DNA from: Dromaius novaehollandiae
Lineage: Eukaryota > Chordata > Aves > Casuariiformes > Dromaiidae
Reading direction: 5' to 3'
Assembly: GCF_036370855.1 (NCBI RefSeq)
Contig: NC_088099.1
Location: 155,280,517-155,344,516, forward strand
DNA: 64,000 bases
Shown one piece after another: positions 51,001-60,800 of the stretch. Below the pieces are notes generated by a model that did no database searches, had not been told where the DNA came from, and worked only from the letters and a program-made list of their open reading frames with translations. Position numbers and translations under genes: made by a program. How positions within the stretch are numbered: the stretch's first letter is position 1; each line of letters begins with the position of its first letter.

Positions 51001-54000
51001 ATGGAGAACTATGCACACCATAATTCACTGTGGGCTCACTCAGATGGCAGCCCAAACTAAACACACCTTTCAGCAGGCCACAACCGAGCGTCCAGCACGC
51101 AAATGAAAACTAAAACCGAGTCATTTTCACTGGTCTGAGATTCACTTATAAAGCTGTTTCACCACTCTGTCAGCTGTTTCAGCACAAAAGGACCTATCCA
51201 CTCACTTCGGACATAACAGGGCCTACTTTTGAATGGAAGATGTTTTGTAAAGATGTTTTGCATCTTTTATATGAGGGATATAACTACCAACTCTTTTGCG
51301 TCACCTGTGTTCAAAACCATGGGAATCAACCTCTGTCTTCACTTCTCCATAAGTAAAGCAGTACAGTTGCAATTCAAATCCAGCAGAGATTCTGTGATGC
51401 ATAGTTAGCTGTCATTTAGAAAGCAATTGAGAGGTCTAAACTACTGATTCATTTTCGGTGGTAGGAAAATGACATTCAGCTGAAAAGCAGTCTTGTGTCT
51501 TACCAAAGAAATGCTAAACTGAAAGTCTTCATTTACATGAATTACATTTTCCTTGAGGCTTGTGGAAGAAGAAAGTAAAAAACACCAATCAGCTATGCAT
51601 CCAAAGATGTATCTTATCCATAAATCATATTTTGGAACATTATTCATCAGTGACACCAAGATTTAGAGCTAACCCAAACCTGGGATGTTACTGCCATGAC
51701 TACAGTCTGCCTCTGCATTGAATAGGATCACTAACAACTGATCATCTACCTAGGGAAACAATACGTCCAGTATTATGTGGAAACAGGTGTTTTTCTCCAG
51801 GAAGACCATCAGAGCAGCAATCCTACTAACACAAAAGTTAAGTACAAAAGGAGGAAAATTAAAGTTTGTACAAGATTAGAATAATGGGTGTAATTCAAAC
51901 AATGACAATATCTTTTAAAAATTCTTCTGGTAACTTCAGCATTTTATTTTTAACCAACAAACACACAGACAGATGGACAGAAAGAAAGAAGGAAGGAAAG
52001 AAAGACAGACAGAAAGAAAACTCCTACCCTAGCTGGTTGCAAAGCCATTACTGCCTACACACAACAAACCCAACAGGCAGGCCAGAAAAAGCATGTCACA
52101 TGCATCCAGAGATCCAAAATAGAGAAAGGTCATGTTTAAGGGTCAAGATAGTTACGTGACAAGTAATGAGATCCAACTCTGGGGAATTTCTTTCAATTCA
52201 GCCCTATTTCATAACGCTTCTCTGTCTGCAAGCAGTTTTAGTGTTCCAGCAAACAGCACATACATGCACGCTCTACCACAGCAAGTCCCCTTTTTTTGAA
52301 ACGTTAGTAAAGAGACCAAGGCTGAAAGTGGACATCAAGTCCAAACTGTGTTTTTTACCTCTGGTGCCTCCAATCCAAGCTTAAGGTATGTGACCCAAAT
52401 GCTCACAACCTTGAACCACTCTTGTGCATACACACCTTCCTAGGAAACAAGTACTAAAACTACTCTTCTAAGCTCTGGCGCAGCTGGCAGTACTTAAACT
52501 TCACAATAACATTAAATAAATTACTTTTAAATAAAAACTGTAGCTGAAGCCTGAAGCTCTTTGATACATGCTCCTGTCATTCTGACATATTTCAACTCAG
52601 CTCACGGAATAAATCAAAAATCACCCTCACTGAGAGAGACAGCTCTAAATACGGATTATGCTGAACTTCACCAAACACTGTTACTTTATGAAAGAACATG
52701 AATGGCCACATAACATTTATTTAAGACCAAAATGCTGGTGTGTTATTATTTTATGACAAGCACAGATAAGAAGGCAAGCTGATAACAAGCTATTGCTGAA
52801 ATGCCCCAATTAACTTCCTGTGCTTTCATATAGACAAAGAAGGCACATCATACATTAGATGAAAAAGTTACAGTCCTGCATTTCAATTTGCTGGCCACGA
52901 GCCGAACAATTTTTGCTTCCCTTGCACCATTAGTTACCTGGGTTTGTTTCTCAAACAGCTCTTTCAGAAAGTCACGCAGAAAGCAATAAACATGCATTAC
53001 TCATTGGATCCTGGAAATCTTGCTACATTTATAAAGAGCTTTCAGAATAAATGGAACTCAGTTCTGGTGTCCTACCACAACATTAATGGCACTGTACTCA
53101 TTAAAACAAACTAGAAACAAGTTACTGTGCAGGCATACATAACAGCCTACTTTGAATATTATTTTTAATGTTTTTCTTTAAATATTTTCTTATCCAAAAG
53201 ATGAATAGTCTGCAAATAGATGTTACACAGTATCTGTCTGTACACAGTTTTAAATTAGTCTGACATCATATAAAATTCCCAACAGCTAAACAGATTAAAT
53301 GACATTTTGAAAGATTTATTTCATTGCTGACATCTCTAAATTTGTACTTGGAAATATCTTCTTAAAACACCAAGTAAACAAAAACTTATTAAAGCAGGGG
53401 CTTATCTGGGATTTAATAACACAACTTTTTCTGTAATAGCTACTGACACAGCTACTAATTCATCATTTTCTTGCACATGAAGCTGAATTTTCTAAGCCAA
53501 AATAAGCACCACATGCTTGTGCTTTTCAGATCTTTCTGGAGTTCACAGTGGTTTTTCAGGGTAAGAAAGCCAGGCCAGCATTTGAGATACTGACCAGTGC
53601 CACTGCAAAAAAGATTACAGAGATAGGCAAGGATGGAGCCTTTTGTAAACCAAGAGCAAACATCCCAGCCTACATTTTCTGAAATTCATTCCTAGATATG
53701 ATTTATGTTGGCCCAGTATGATGAAGCCTTACAGAAGGTGATCAGAAGTCAAGAAAGAAGGCATAAGAAAAGCAAATCATGTCACTACCTGGAGAACGTG
53801 ATCAAAATCTCTGCTTCCTTCCCGAAGCTGCAAGCGTCCATCTCACTTCAAACCTCACCACGAAAGCTCGGTGTGATGAAAACAAAAGGATTCACCAGGA
53901 AAGCGGAGAGAAGACAAAAAAAAGAAAAAAAAAGAAAAAAGAAAGCCAAAACAAAAAAACCCTCCAAATAGAAGTCTCCTCTATGTCTTTCCAGCCTCAT

Positions 54001-54083
54001 CTCTGAAGCTGTAATGCATCTTAAAGCCTATCTACCTCTCTGAAGGGACTTACCACAAGCGTGCAGCACAGGAACTTGTTCAT
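38638..54083 (-). CDS. TNFRSF11B: Osteoprotegerin (TNF receptor superfamily member 11B), complete five-exon coding region
   Basis: Spliced coding sequence join(38638-39026, 40182-40406, 40728-40922, 44577-44946, 54054-54083) on the minus strand, 1209 nt including TAA, 402 residues; mammalian OPG has 401. The family product is a secreted decoy receptor that binds RANKL and TRAIL, blocks RANK signalling and limits bone resorption. In order, the protein shows a signal peptide (about residues 1-21), four cysteine-rich TNFR domains (about 23-186), two death-domain-homologous repeats (about 199-270 and 274-365) and a basic tail with a penultimate cysteine (residue 401), the equivalent of the mammalian dimerising cysteine. 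There is no transmembrane segment after the cysteine-rich part, which fits a soluble receptor. All introns are GT-AG, phases 0, 1, 1, 1. No frameshift or internal stop is seen. Identification rests on near-continuous similarity to known OPG, for example KYLHYD, KELQYVKQEC, FFSNETSSK and LWRIKNGDQDT. Confidence 0.97.
39027..40181 (-). other. TNFRSF11B: TNFRSF11B intron 4
   Basis: 1155 bp, GT-AG, phase 1. The part at 39700-40110 is richer in GC and contains a chance plus-strand open frame of 133 codons with no recognisable domain. No repeat family was recognised inside. Confidence 0.9.
40182..40406 (-). CDS. TNFRSF11B: TNFRSF11B exon 4 (first death-domain-homologous repeat)
   Basis: 225 nt, phase 1 at both ends, encode residues 199-273 plus one base. 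The acceptor is a T-rich tract ending TTTTAG before ATGTAACC; the donor is GTACCT (40181 downwards). The exon begins DVTLCEEALFRF and ends VKKIIQ. This is the first of two death-domain-like repeats, which in a secreted protein have no cytoplasmic signalling role. Its layout mirrors that of exon 5: a D-x-x-L-C-E start, LPGxKV, IER, LLKLW, then QDT. Confidence 0.95.
40407..40727 (-). other. TNFRSF11B: TNFRSF11B intron 3
   Basis: 321 bp, GT-AG, phase 1, the shortest intron of the gene. It is AT-rich with a T-rich tract before the TAG acceptor. Nothing else was recognised. Confidence 0.9.
40728..40922 (-). CDS. TNFRSF11B: TNFRSF11B exon 3 (cysteine-rich domains 3-4)
   Basis: 195 nt, phase 1 at both ends, encode residues 134-198 plus the first base of codon 199. 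The acceptor is ...TTTCCAAAG and the donor is GTAAGT (40727-40722). The exon carries the end of CRD3 and CRD4, with TVCKRCPEGFFSN and the closing QKCGI. Two N-glycosylation sequons are visible, N152 (NET) and N165 (NCS). By alignment from memory with human OPG, one extra residue lies just before QKCGI, which explains the 402-residue length. Confidence 0.95.
42133..42363 (-). CDS. Unrecognised 76-codon ORF with one hydrophobic segment, inside TNFRSF11B intron 2
   Basis: The ORF starts at an ATG with A at -3 and ends at TAA. Residues about 16-36 (MLIAACAGAIGSCMLVGVLYN) form a plausible membrane helix after a short polar N-terminus; a (CTG)n run gives a leucine stretch near the end. I do not recognise the family. 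The GC-richer DNA just upstream could be a leader, or the ORF could be an intronic remnant of a retrocopy. Chance is the leading explanation, because many frames of this length occur in the window. Confidence 0.12.
   Translation of the reverse strand: MSVVGRVTKNSDFSKMLIAACAGAIGSCMLVGVLYNLDLKAAYVIQDNVRADLHAAVHRLLLLLLAEGWKQSLFCF
42783..42915 (+). mobile_element. MIR-like SINE fossil in TNFRSF11B intron 2
   Basis: CACAAATGGGGACTACCAAGGTAAAGTGATCTGCCCAG, then CAACTGGCAACGGGGAACCACGGTCAGATTTCCAG, then CACTAGACCCCACTATCTCCCTATG follow the MIR 3' half in order (…gatggggaaactgaggcacagagaggttaagtgacttgccca… gtggcagagccgggaacagaacccag… cactagaccacactgcctcc). It is antisense to the host gene. Confidence 0.65.
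44577..44946 (-). CDS. TNFRSF11B: TNFRSF11B exon 2 (end of signal peptide, cysteine-rich domains 1-3)
   Basis: 370 nt encode residues 11-133 plus the first base of Gly134. The exon follows the acceptor ...CACTAG and begins CTC TTG GAT (LLDISVKW). It ends ...CAG CCA G before the donor GTACGT (44576-44571). It completes the signal peptide and carries CRD1, CRD2 and most of CRD3, with regularly spaced CxxC and CPP elements such as CDQCPPGSYVK and CAPCPDQYYAEDW. In the family these domains make the ligand contact surface. Read-through past 44577 gives non-homologous residues, which confirms the donor. Confidence 0.96.
48041..48300 (+). mobile_element. Ancient CR1 LINE 3' fragment in TNFRSF11B intron 1
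   Basis: CTGTGGAACTCCCTGCTACA, then GGGTTCAAAAGGCAATTTGACAAAGAATTGGAGGAAAA, TATTAAACACAAACATCACCTCTTGATCAGGAG and CAAATTG follow, in order, the 3' part of an old CR1 lineage common in turtles, crocodilians and birds. Divergence is much greater than in the 15.4 kb copy. It lies antisense to TNFRSF11B. The downstream edge is approximate. Confidence 0.8.
51961..52020 (+). repeat. Purine-rich low-complexity run (GAAA/GACA)
   Basis: Mixed ACAGAC, GAAA and GGAA units in TNFRSF11B intron 1, on the strand opposite to the gene. Confidence 0.8.
53911..53959 (+). repeat. A-rich low-complexity run
   Basis: Runs of A broken by single G or C bases, about 90 bp inside the first intron from its donor. In the transcript this is a T-rich tract. 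Confidence 0.75.
54054..54083 (-). CDS. TNFRSF11B: TNFRSF11B coding exon 1 (signal peptide start)
   Basis: Thirty coding bases give MNKFLCCTLV, the start of a hydrophobic signal peptide that continues in exon 2. The ATG (54083-54081 read on the minus strand) has A at -3. The exon ends in GTG followed by the strong donor GTAAGT (54053-54048). A very short coding first exon ending inside the signal peptide is the known OPG arrangement. It is too short to be found by an ORF scan and was located by matching the OPG N-terminus and the phase-0 acceptor of exon 2. Confidence 0.94.
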
Positions 54084-54172
54084 TGTGGTCGGTGGAAGAA
54101 ACCTCAGCGAGCGAGCTGGGAAATCAGGCAGGGAGTCAGCTAGTGCTCCAGTCTCCTAGCAGCCTGCTTGCA
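54084..54172 (-). other. TNFRSF11B: Probable TNFRSF11B 5' untranslated region
   Basis: About 89 nt between the expected start site (25-32 nt below the TATA box) and the initiator ATG. The start site is inferred from the TATA position, not from an initiator motif. If transcription starts a few bases further up, the leader includes an upstream ATG at 54173-54171. Confidence 0.5.
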
Positions 54173-54191
54173 TCCCCCAACATTAAAGACA

Positions 54192-54205
54192 CGATATATA
54201 TATAG
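54192..54205 (-). promoter_or_regulatory. TNFRSF11B: TATA box of TNFRSF11B
   Basis: On the minus strand the sequence reads CTATATATATATCG, a long TATA run about 110 bp before the initiator ATG on the correct strand. It is the only strong TATA element between the ATG and the upstream CpG island. Functional use is inferred from spacing and orientation. Confidence 0.65.
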
Positions 54206-54345
54206 TCCTGGTGTAACAGGAAGCTTTGGCTCAGCTTTGATCACTCATTCCCTATCCATGACCAAACTTTTCTCTCTCTCCCTCTTCTTTTTTTTTTAGG
54301 GAACCTGTAAAACTTGATGACTTAATGGAACCCTTTGAGCGCTGT

Positions 54346-54352
54346 AACCACA
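54346..54352 (+). promoter_or_regulatory. RUNX/OSE2-type motif in the TNFRSF11B promoter
   Basis: AACCACA on the plus strand matches the osteoblast element OSE2 core (PuACCPuCA) about 150 bp above the TATA box. A second match, GACCACA on the minus strand at 54090-54084, abuts the initiator ATG. RUNX2 control of OPG transcription is reported in mammals; binding here is inference, since 7-mers occur often by chance. Confidence 0.4.
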
Positions 54353-54417
54353 GGCTGGAAAATGCAGGAGGGAGTGTCAGGGGCTGGCCAGGGGAGGGCT
54401 TAATTGGGCTCTGTCTG

Positions 54418-54840
54418 TCTGTCTGCCGGCCCCCCTTCCCCCAGCAGCTGGTTCGGAGGGGGGACACTCGCCTCCGCGACAACAGCGACTCATTCAGCAC
54501 CCGGGCGCGCAGGAGACACATTTAAAAATAGCTCCCAGAGGCTGCGCTGCCTGCGCTGCCGCCGCCGGTCCCCTCGCAGAGACCGTGAGCCCTCACGCTC
54601 CCCGGGCTGCTGCTTCCCGCGAGGAAGAGGGCTGCTCTCCGCTCGCTCGGGGGCCCGGCTGCCCAGGAGGCCGAGGTCGGGAAGGCAGAGGCCGCAGCAA
54701 AGGAGAAACCCTGCTGACTTCCTTGCCCCGCTGCTGCAGGAGCGCGAGAGGCAACGCGCCGTCCCGCTGCCCGCCGAGGCCGCGCTGGGCTCCCGGCTGC
54801 CCGCGCCGCCCCGAGGGGCTCTGCAAGGCCGGAGGGGCGA
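54418..54840. promoter_or_regulatory. CpG island upstream of TNFRSF11B
   Basis: About 420 bp of GC-rich DNA with roughly 45 CpG dinucleotides by hand count, in surroundings that are AT-rich and CpG-poor. It begins about 210 bp above the TATA box. It may be part of the OPG promoter, a second upstream start, or a divergent plus-strand promoter. Overlapping open frames on both strands (plus 54404-54898, minus 54490-55197) are expected where stop codons are rare and show no known domain. Confidence 0.75.
54522..54531 (-). promoter_or_regulatory. MEF2-type motif inside the upstream CpG island
   Basis: The minus strand reads CTATTTTTAA, an exact fit to the MEF2 pattern YTAWWWWTAR, as an AT-rich island within GC-rich DNA about 440 bp above the initiator ATG. 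The same bases could act as a TATA-like element for plus-strand transcription. Function is inferred from the motif alone. Confidence 0.3.
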
Positions 54841-54859
54841 TACAGGGCCTTTGCACGTG

Positions 54860-57800
54860 CAGGGGGACTGTGATTTTCGTGTGACATTCAGGGTCTGAAA
54901 AAAAGAAAAAGGAAGTCTTGGTGCCTTTGGCAAGCCCTTGGTGACCAGAGAGGCCCCACTCAGGGGCCTGTTCTTGGACAGGCCTTGGACATCTTCCTCT
55001 GGCCCCCCTCCCATCTCCCCCACTGCCGTGTGGCACTTTGAAGTAGAAAAGGACATTTTCCTAAAGCAACAAGGACCAAACGCTGCTGGTCCTGCATCCC
55101 TGGGTTTCCGGGAGCGCTCCCTGGAGCAGCTCCAGTAACCGGGAATCTGCGTGTACCCGGCGTACAAGGTCCTGGAATGGAGCAGAAGTTTCTGCACAAA
55201 GGTGCAGAGAAAGTATTTCTTCTCCCAACCTGCAGATATTCAGAAAGTGGTTATCATCCATATTTCAGACTCTGTGGGATCCCAGGGTAGAGGCCAAAAC
55301 CAGATGTGCTTCCAATTTTCACAGATGGTTTTCTCTCCTTTTTCACGGGCCAGACCAAAACCTCAGCTCTCTGTAGTCCAGCTCTTGAGCGTTTAAAATC
55401 TGGGGCCCACACCAGCTCTGAGTTGTGCAGTTTTGCCCCTTTGAGTCACAAGGCTGTGCGGGATTGGCAAAAGAGGGAGGTGGAAAAAGCTTGCGTATTG
55501 TTTCACAAAAAGTCAGTTACGCTAAGTCAGGAAACCATACTCTTCCACAAAGAAAGCCTTGCCGATGCCTCCTCACACATCTGTAACCATTTGAACATCC
55601 ATCGAGCATACCCTAGAATTGAAACAGATGCTGATTACACTGGGCAGCGCAATAAAAATTCAAGGGCACTTGAATTAGTGATAAGTTCTTTGTGAGAGGC
55701 TATGTGAAAACTGGGAGGAAACCTCACCACCCAGAAGAGTATTGCTGGCTTCTGTTAGGTAGTAGTCACCACTTTACTATTCTTGCACCTTGAGTAGATG
55801 TTGTAACTGTTCCTGTAATCTTTTCAGAAGCTTTTCTTATTTTAACGTCTATTCTTAGGTGTATTAATCAACCTACTGCCCAGATAAGGGGACAGATGTA
55901 GGGAGACATGCTACTTTTGGTGGAATGGTGCTGATTGACAGTAACTGAGGATCTACTTCTAAATTTTCTTGGTGAGGTGGGAAGAAACACTATTTTCTAC
56001 ATGGTCATCATTGATCACGTAAGGGTAACTATGCCAGAGAGTTGAATTCTTCACACAGAGACCAACTTTAAAGGTTACTCACAATACTGGCCCCATCAGC
56101 TGAGGTTATTCAGGCCAAACTAGCTTTATCCTCTCAGAGGCTGGGTGCTGGGACACAGCAACGTGTCCTGCTCCCCACTGGGAACTCCAGTGCTGGCTCA
56201 GAAGTTACGGACACCAGGGGAGGCTGACTACTCCCCGCTGAGAAAAAACAGAAAGAAAAGCAAGAAACCCATATCTAGCTCCCACCATTAACTCAACAGT
56301 ATAACTGAATTTCAGTGGGCTTTGGGCTGAACTGTGTATTCTCTTCACTAGTGCCAGCCCTAAACACATGATGGCTGGGTCTACAGAGAAATAAAAACGT
56401 AACTCGTAAGCATTTTGTTATACAGGTTAATACGTATACAGAATATTGTTCATACCAGAATTTTCTAGAGATCAAAATATTTTATGTCATGAACCAGAGG
56501 AGAAAACAAACAGAAAAGCTGTTAATATTGTTTAGCCTAACGTGTGGTTATGGTTAGAAAAGTAGGATCTTCTTCAACAGGTCTCCTTCAGGTATATTTG
56601 TGTTCAGAATTAGATTTGCTGATCTGCAGGAAAATAAATTTTACTCCCATCAGAAGTGAAAAACCTAACACAGTTTAATGAGAAGAAAACAGATCTTCTT
56701 TAAGCTCATTCATCTAAATGGAAAGGGGCCAAGGTGTATCTGTTTCAGCGAGGACAGCAGGTTTGGACAGATGCTAAGGAGACCATCATCTTATGACACC
56801 TGAACATGAAAGTTTCAACTTCCTAATCTCACTGGGGTCTGGCTGCGGAGATTTGGAGGAAACTACATAGTTGTACTTAGCATGTTTGATCTGGAAATCA
56901 CAAATAGACAATAAATACAGGATCCCCCACAACACCATTTTTAGTGTCACTTTTCAGAGAAGAACTACATTTTTACAAGGCTTAAACTGCAGTTTCAATG
57001 TTTTCACAAGTGCTCTGCAGAGTTGCCACTTTGCCTTTGGGAATTAGTTAAGATGTGCTTTGCAGAGCACAGAATCACAGGACGAGGCAACAACCCTGTA
57101 ATAAACACTTGTCCATGCTACAACCAAACTGTTCTCAGTCGTGTTTAAAAGAACCACGGTTGTGACTACATGCCATAACAGGGAAGGAACACTGCCTAAC
57201 GTTATTTTTTAAAAGTTAAGTCTCTTTAATTTCTCACTATCATAGTAGATAATAAGAAAAGGAACTAAAAAATCAGGATTTATTCTTTTTACTAACGAAC
57301 ATAGCATGGTGAATACATGCACTAATAATCAGCTACATGCTACAGGAATATGTCTAGTTTGGCCTTTAAAAATAATTAATTAACAACGATGCAGAAAAAG
57401 CTCTCCAGTTAACAGAAATAGGTCATTGCAACTTTTATCAGTACATAAAACTGGAGAGAAAGGACTTTTTTGGGCAGGCTGAAAGATACTGATACCATAA
57501 GGCTTTCAATCTATAATGATGTGCTTTTGGTGGGACATCAGCTTATTGATTCAGTAGTAGTCATATTTCCAGACAGGTATTTATCTTTCCCTGTTTTTTA
57601 TCCTCACTATTTGTATTGCTGTCCTGGATGTTATGATTGTTATAAATCTATTTTTGTTCCCATGCATCATTATAATCACCAGGTCTATAAATGGCTTTGC
57701 TCTTTAAGCCTGTCTGCTATCTGGAAAAACTCACAAGTCCAGACCAGTGAGTTGGTGCTGGCAGGTGAATGCTGTGTAGCTGAGTCATCTCAATATATCA

Positions 57801-60800
57801 GTGGGATGTTTATTGAGCCCAAGCAACAAACAGTGGGAAGACTGTGGCTTCAGGCTTGGGACTCCAAGTTCACCACACAGTGCATTTAGAAAACACTCAG
57901 GCCTTCGTCATTAACAGATTTCTGTCAAACTGAGAGGAAGAATATCAAAAAGATCAATTGCCTCTGAAAGCAAACATATTAGTAGCTGCAAGCAGGAAAC
58001 AATTTGGCATTCTACCATGCTGTTACAACAGTCCCTTCAAAATGAATCTATCTATTGAAATTGCAAGAGCTGATGACCTGAACCATCCTGGGGAAACCTT
58101 GAAAATGGAGTCTGAGAGAAACCTGATCGTCTGCAGCCAGCATAGTGGTGCTGGTAGCAGGAAAGCATGTTTCAGATTTTGCTGATGAAGTTGGTGAAAA
58201 CCCCCTCCAGATATTTCCTTATCCCCATTCTCCCATATGACTTAGAAGTCCCAGGGAAATAATTTCATGCCAACATATACTGAAGGAATAGAAAAGGTAT
58301 TTAGCTAATAATGTTGTCAAATGAAAATATGGTTATCTTTGTTTTAAATATGTGGCTTGCTTTATCTTGTAAATGTTTTTTTTCCTCAGTTTCAGATTGA
58401 GACCTTGGCTCATTTCTTTTGTAAATCTGAGGCAGATATGAGATACTAATAAGCCAAAAGGAAAACCTCACTTGTCCAACTGTGTATCCAGAAAGGGAAA
58501 GATAGAGCTTGTCCTATCAAAACAGATCATGATTTGGATTATAAAATTTGAAGGTTGCAATGAAGGAATTGAAAAATTAGAGTCACAAAGTGTATATAAA
58601 GTCATCAGCCATAAATACAAACCTCTCCTCAAACTTCAGAATGAAGACCATATACTCTTTTCTGTGCAGGGCTTGCCTACCTGGGGATTAAAGCAGCCTG
58701 TGAATATAAAGAGCGCTAGCTCGCTGTATGGACACCCTTAGCCTGTAGATAACATTAACTACTCTATGTCCCTTTCAAAGTGGATTCATACCACATCAGC
58801 TGTCTGGATGTGTGAATTTGTCAAAGTGTGTAAGCAAACCGAACCAGACAGGATGAGACTCCTAAGTTTCAGATGGCTGTAGTTAAGAGAAAGCCTACCC
58901 TAGACATAGGTATGTGGAGCATGAAGCTGACGCCCTGTGAATTTGCATCCTGGCCTACCTCACAACCTCTCCCATCTATAGGCAAGCAACAGCACACATA
59001 AGAAATACTGGAGGGTTGGGAACTGAGGAAATGGCTGTTTGCTTTAGTCATTACTGCTTTGGCCTTGCTGGCCTTGAATTTCTTCCTAACTCAATCTCTC
59101 TGGAAGCAAGAAGCTTCCTGCAATGATTCAGACTTCTCCATCACTCAGAAAGTCTTATGGAAAACTCAGGCACAATACGCAACCATTTGATAAGAAGGAA
59201 TTCGTTGTTCCCAGAATCAGCATTTCCAGTTAACACCAATACTCCAGAAGAGACGACACATACTTTACCGAAAGCTAAGGAAATTGGAACCAAAACAAGA
59301 CAAGCTTTAGCCAGTAAGATTTTCTGGCTAACAGGTTTTTCTTTTTTGTCTCTACTAATTTGCTTGCTACTCTGTAATTGAAGGTCACTGGTTAAGGAAA
59401 ATGGTCCCGTTAGCTCATGAAGAGCAGCTGTAATTTCATTGCTTTCAGTCTGACTTCACTGTGTATATTTGGGTGGCATTAACATAGCACCAATTTTCCT
59501 TCCTTCTCGTTTTCCACATACGCAAAGATGTCAGGCCGGCAATGATACCATGCTCAGTCTTCAATGAATTTTGCATGGACATCTGAGGTTTTGTGCTACA
59601 GGCTGTGAATTTGTATCTCTCAAACACTGAGTTCATTCAACTGTGTGAACGAGCTATCAGTTTGTGCAACTTAATGGATGGCCTATCTCATTTACATCGG
59701 GATGGTTTCATCTCCTGTGGACTGCTATGCTCTGCCCTTCCAACCAGGAAGATCATTAAAGGCAATTATCATTTACTAGAAGAAGCTGGCTGCTTCTCGG
59801 GTCAGTAATCCTCTACAGTATAGCAGTGGCTTTGAAAGCTGACGAAACTGACGTATAGACTAGGTAAGAGACTGAAACCTCAAGTATAGACTTTTACTGA
59901 AAAAAGTTTGACAGAAAAAGCACTATGAGAGAGTGCAGACATTTAAGAAAATCAGCTGGAATAAGAATATTAGGTATATAAGCAATACCTTCCACTTTCA
60001 CACACTGAGTGATCCTTATGCCAGTCCTGTGAGGTATGTAGATAACATTACAAATCCAGTAATTTCAGACGTATAGTGCATTCCTTTTGTCCTTATTTAT
60101 AAAAAGCTTCTGACTGCCCTGTGGCATATCAATACCATGATCCTTTGAATCTCTCTAATAACCTCTCCTTTTCTCGCTGAATTTAGTTAAAGCTTCTTGT
60201 CTTCATGTTTGAGAGGTATGTGGTCCTTTCTTTTCCTTTGCTAATTTTCTTGGTGTTTCTATTCATGTGGCTTTTGTTTTTTTCTCTATATGACTGAGGT
60301 GAGCCTCAGCTTGCCCGTTTTCCCACAACCATCTCTGTGTCTTCACCAGTGCTGTCTTCTCTTCATATGTCACTGCTCTTGAATGAAGTTTGAAGACTCT
60401 TCACTTTCTAGTTCATCCATCCTCTCTGAGAGCAATCCACTGCCTGTAAGACAAGCATCTGAGAGCTAGGTCAGGCTACTATAAGTGAAGGATTATTTTT
60501 ATGTATATAGTATATGTATATATGCATAAAAATTGAACGTACTTCTCTGCCTTCTATATGCTGTACTTCTTAAGTTTTGAAGTTTCTTAGGAAAGTACAC
60601 TGCCTTCCTTTGCCTTTGTTCAGCACCACCCACCAAAAGCCCCAATTATGACTATACACAGAAACAATCACAATAAATGTGGCAAAAATGAACATTTCCT
60701 CCCCAAAAATGCTATCAACATTTGTTTCAAATTCCTCCTACGATGTCAGCTCTGCAGTTGTTGGCTTCAAAGGCAGTGCAGTGGTGCAAGCCAAGAAAAA

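Larger units (their letters stand above)
44947..54053 (-). other. TNFRSF11B: TNFRSF11B intron 1
   Basis: 9107 bp, GT-AG, phase 0, splitting the signal peptide. It holds an ancient CR1 fragment (48041-48300), a purine-rich low-complexity run (51961-52020) and an A-rich run near the donor (53911-53959). Open frames inside, for example 46570-46995 on the plus strand, look like chance. Confidence 0.9.

Noticed and set aside
57061..57095. GCACAGAATCACAGGA, like the start of a reversed CR1 3' end
   Set aside because: The bases after it do not continue the CR1 sequence, so about 16 bases is too short to support a call.
57470..57889. 139-codon plus-strand frame upstream of OPG
   Set aside because: Not similar to COLEC10 or another neighbour; AT-rich codons and no flanking signals.
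59026..59381. Two overlapping plus-strand frames with hydrophobic segments, considered as an endogenous retroviral envelope remnant or a COLEC10 exon
   Set aside because: No LTR, no other retroviral gene nearby, no conserved envelope motif, and no match to the COLEC10 signal peptide or collagen repeat.
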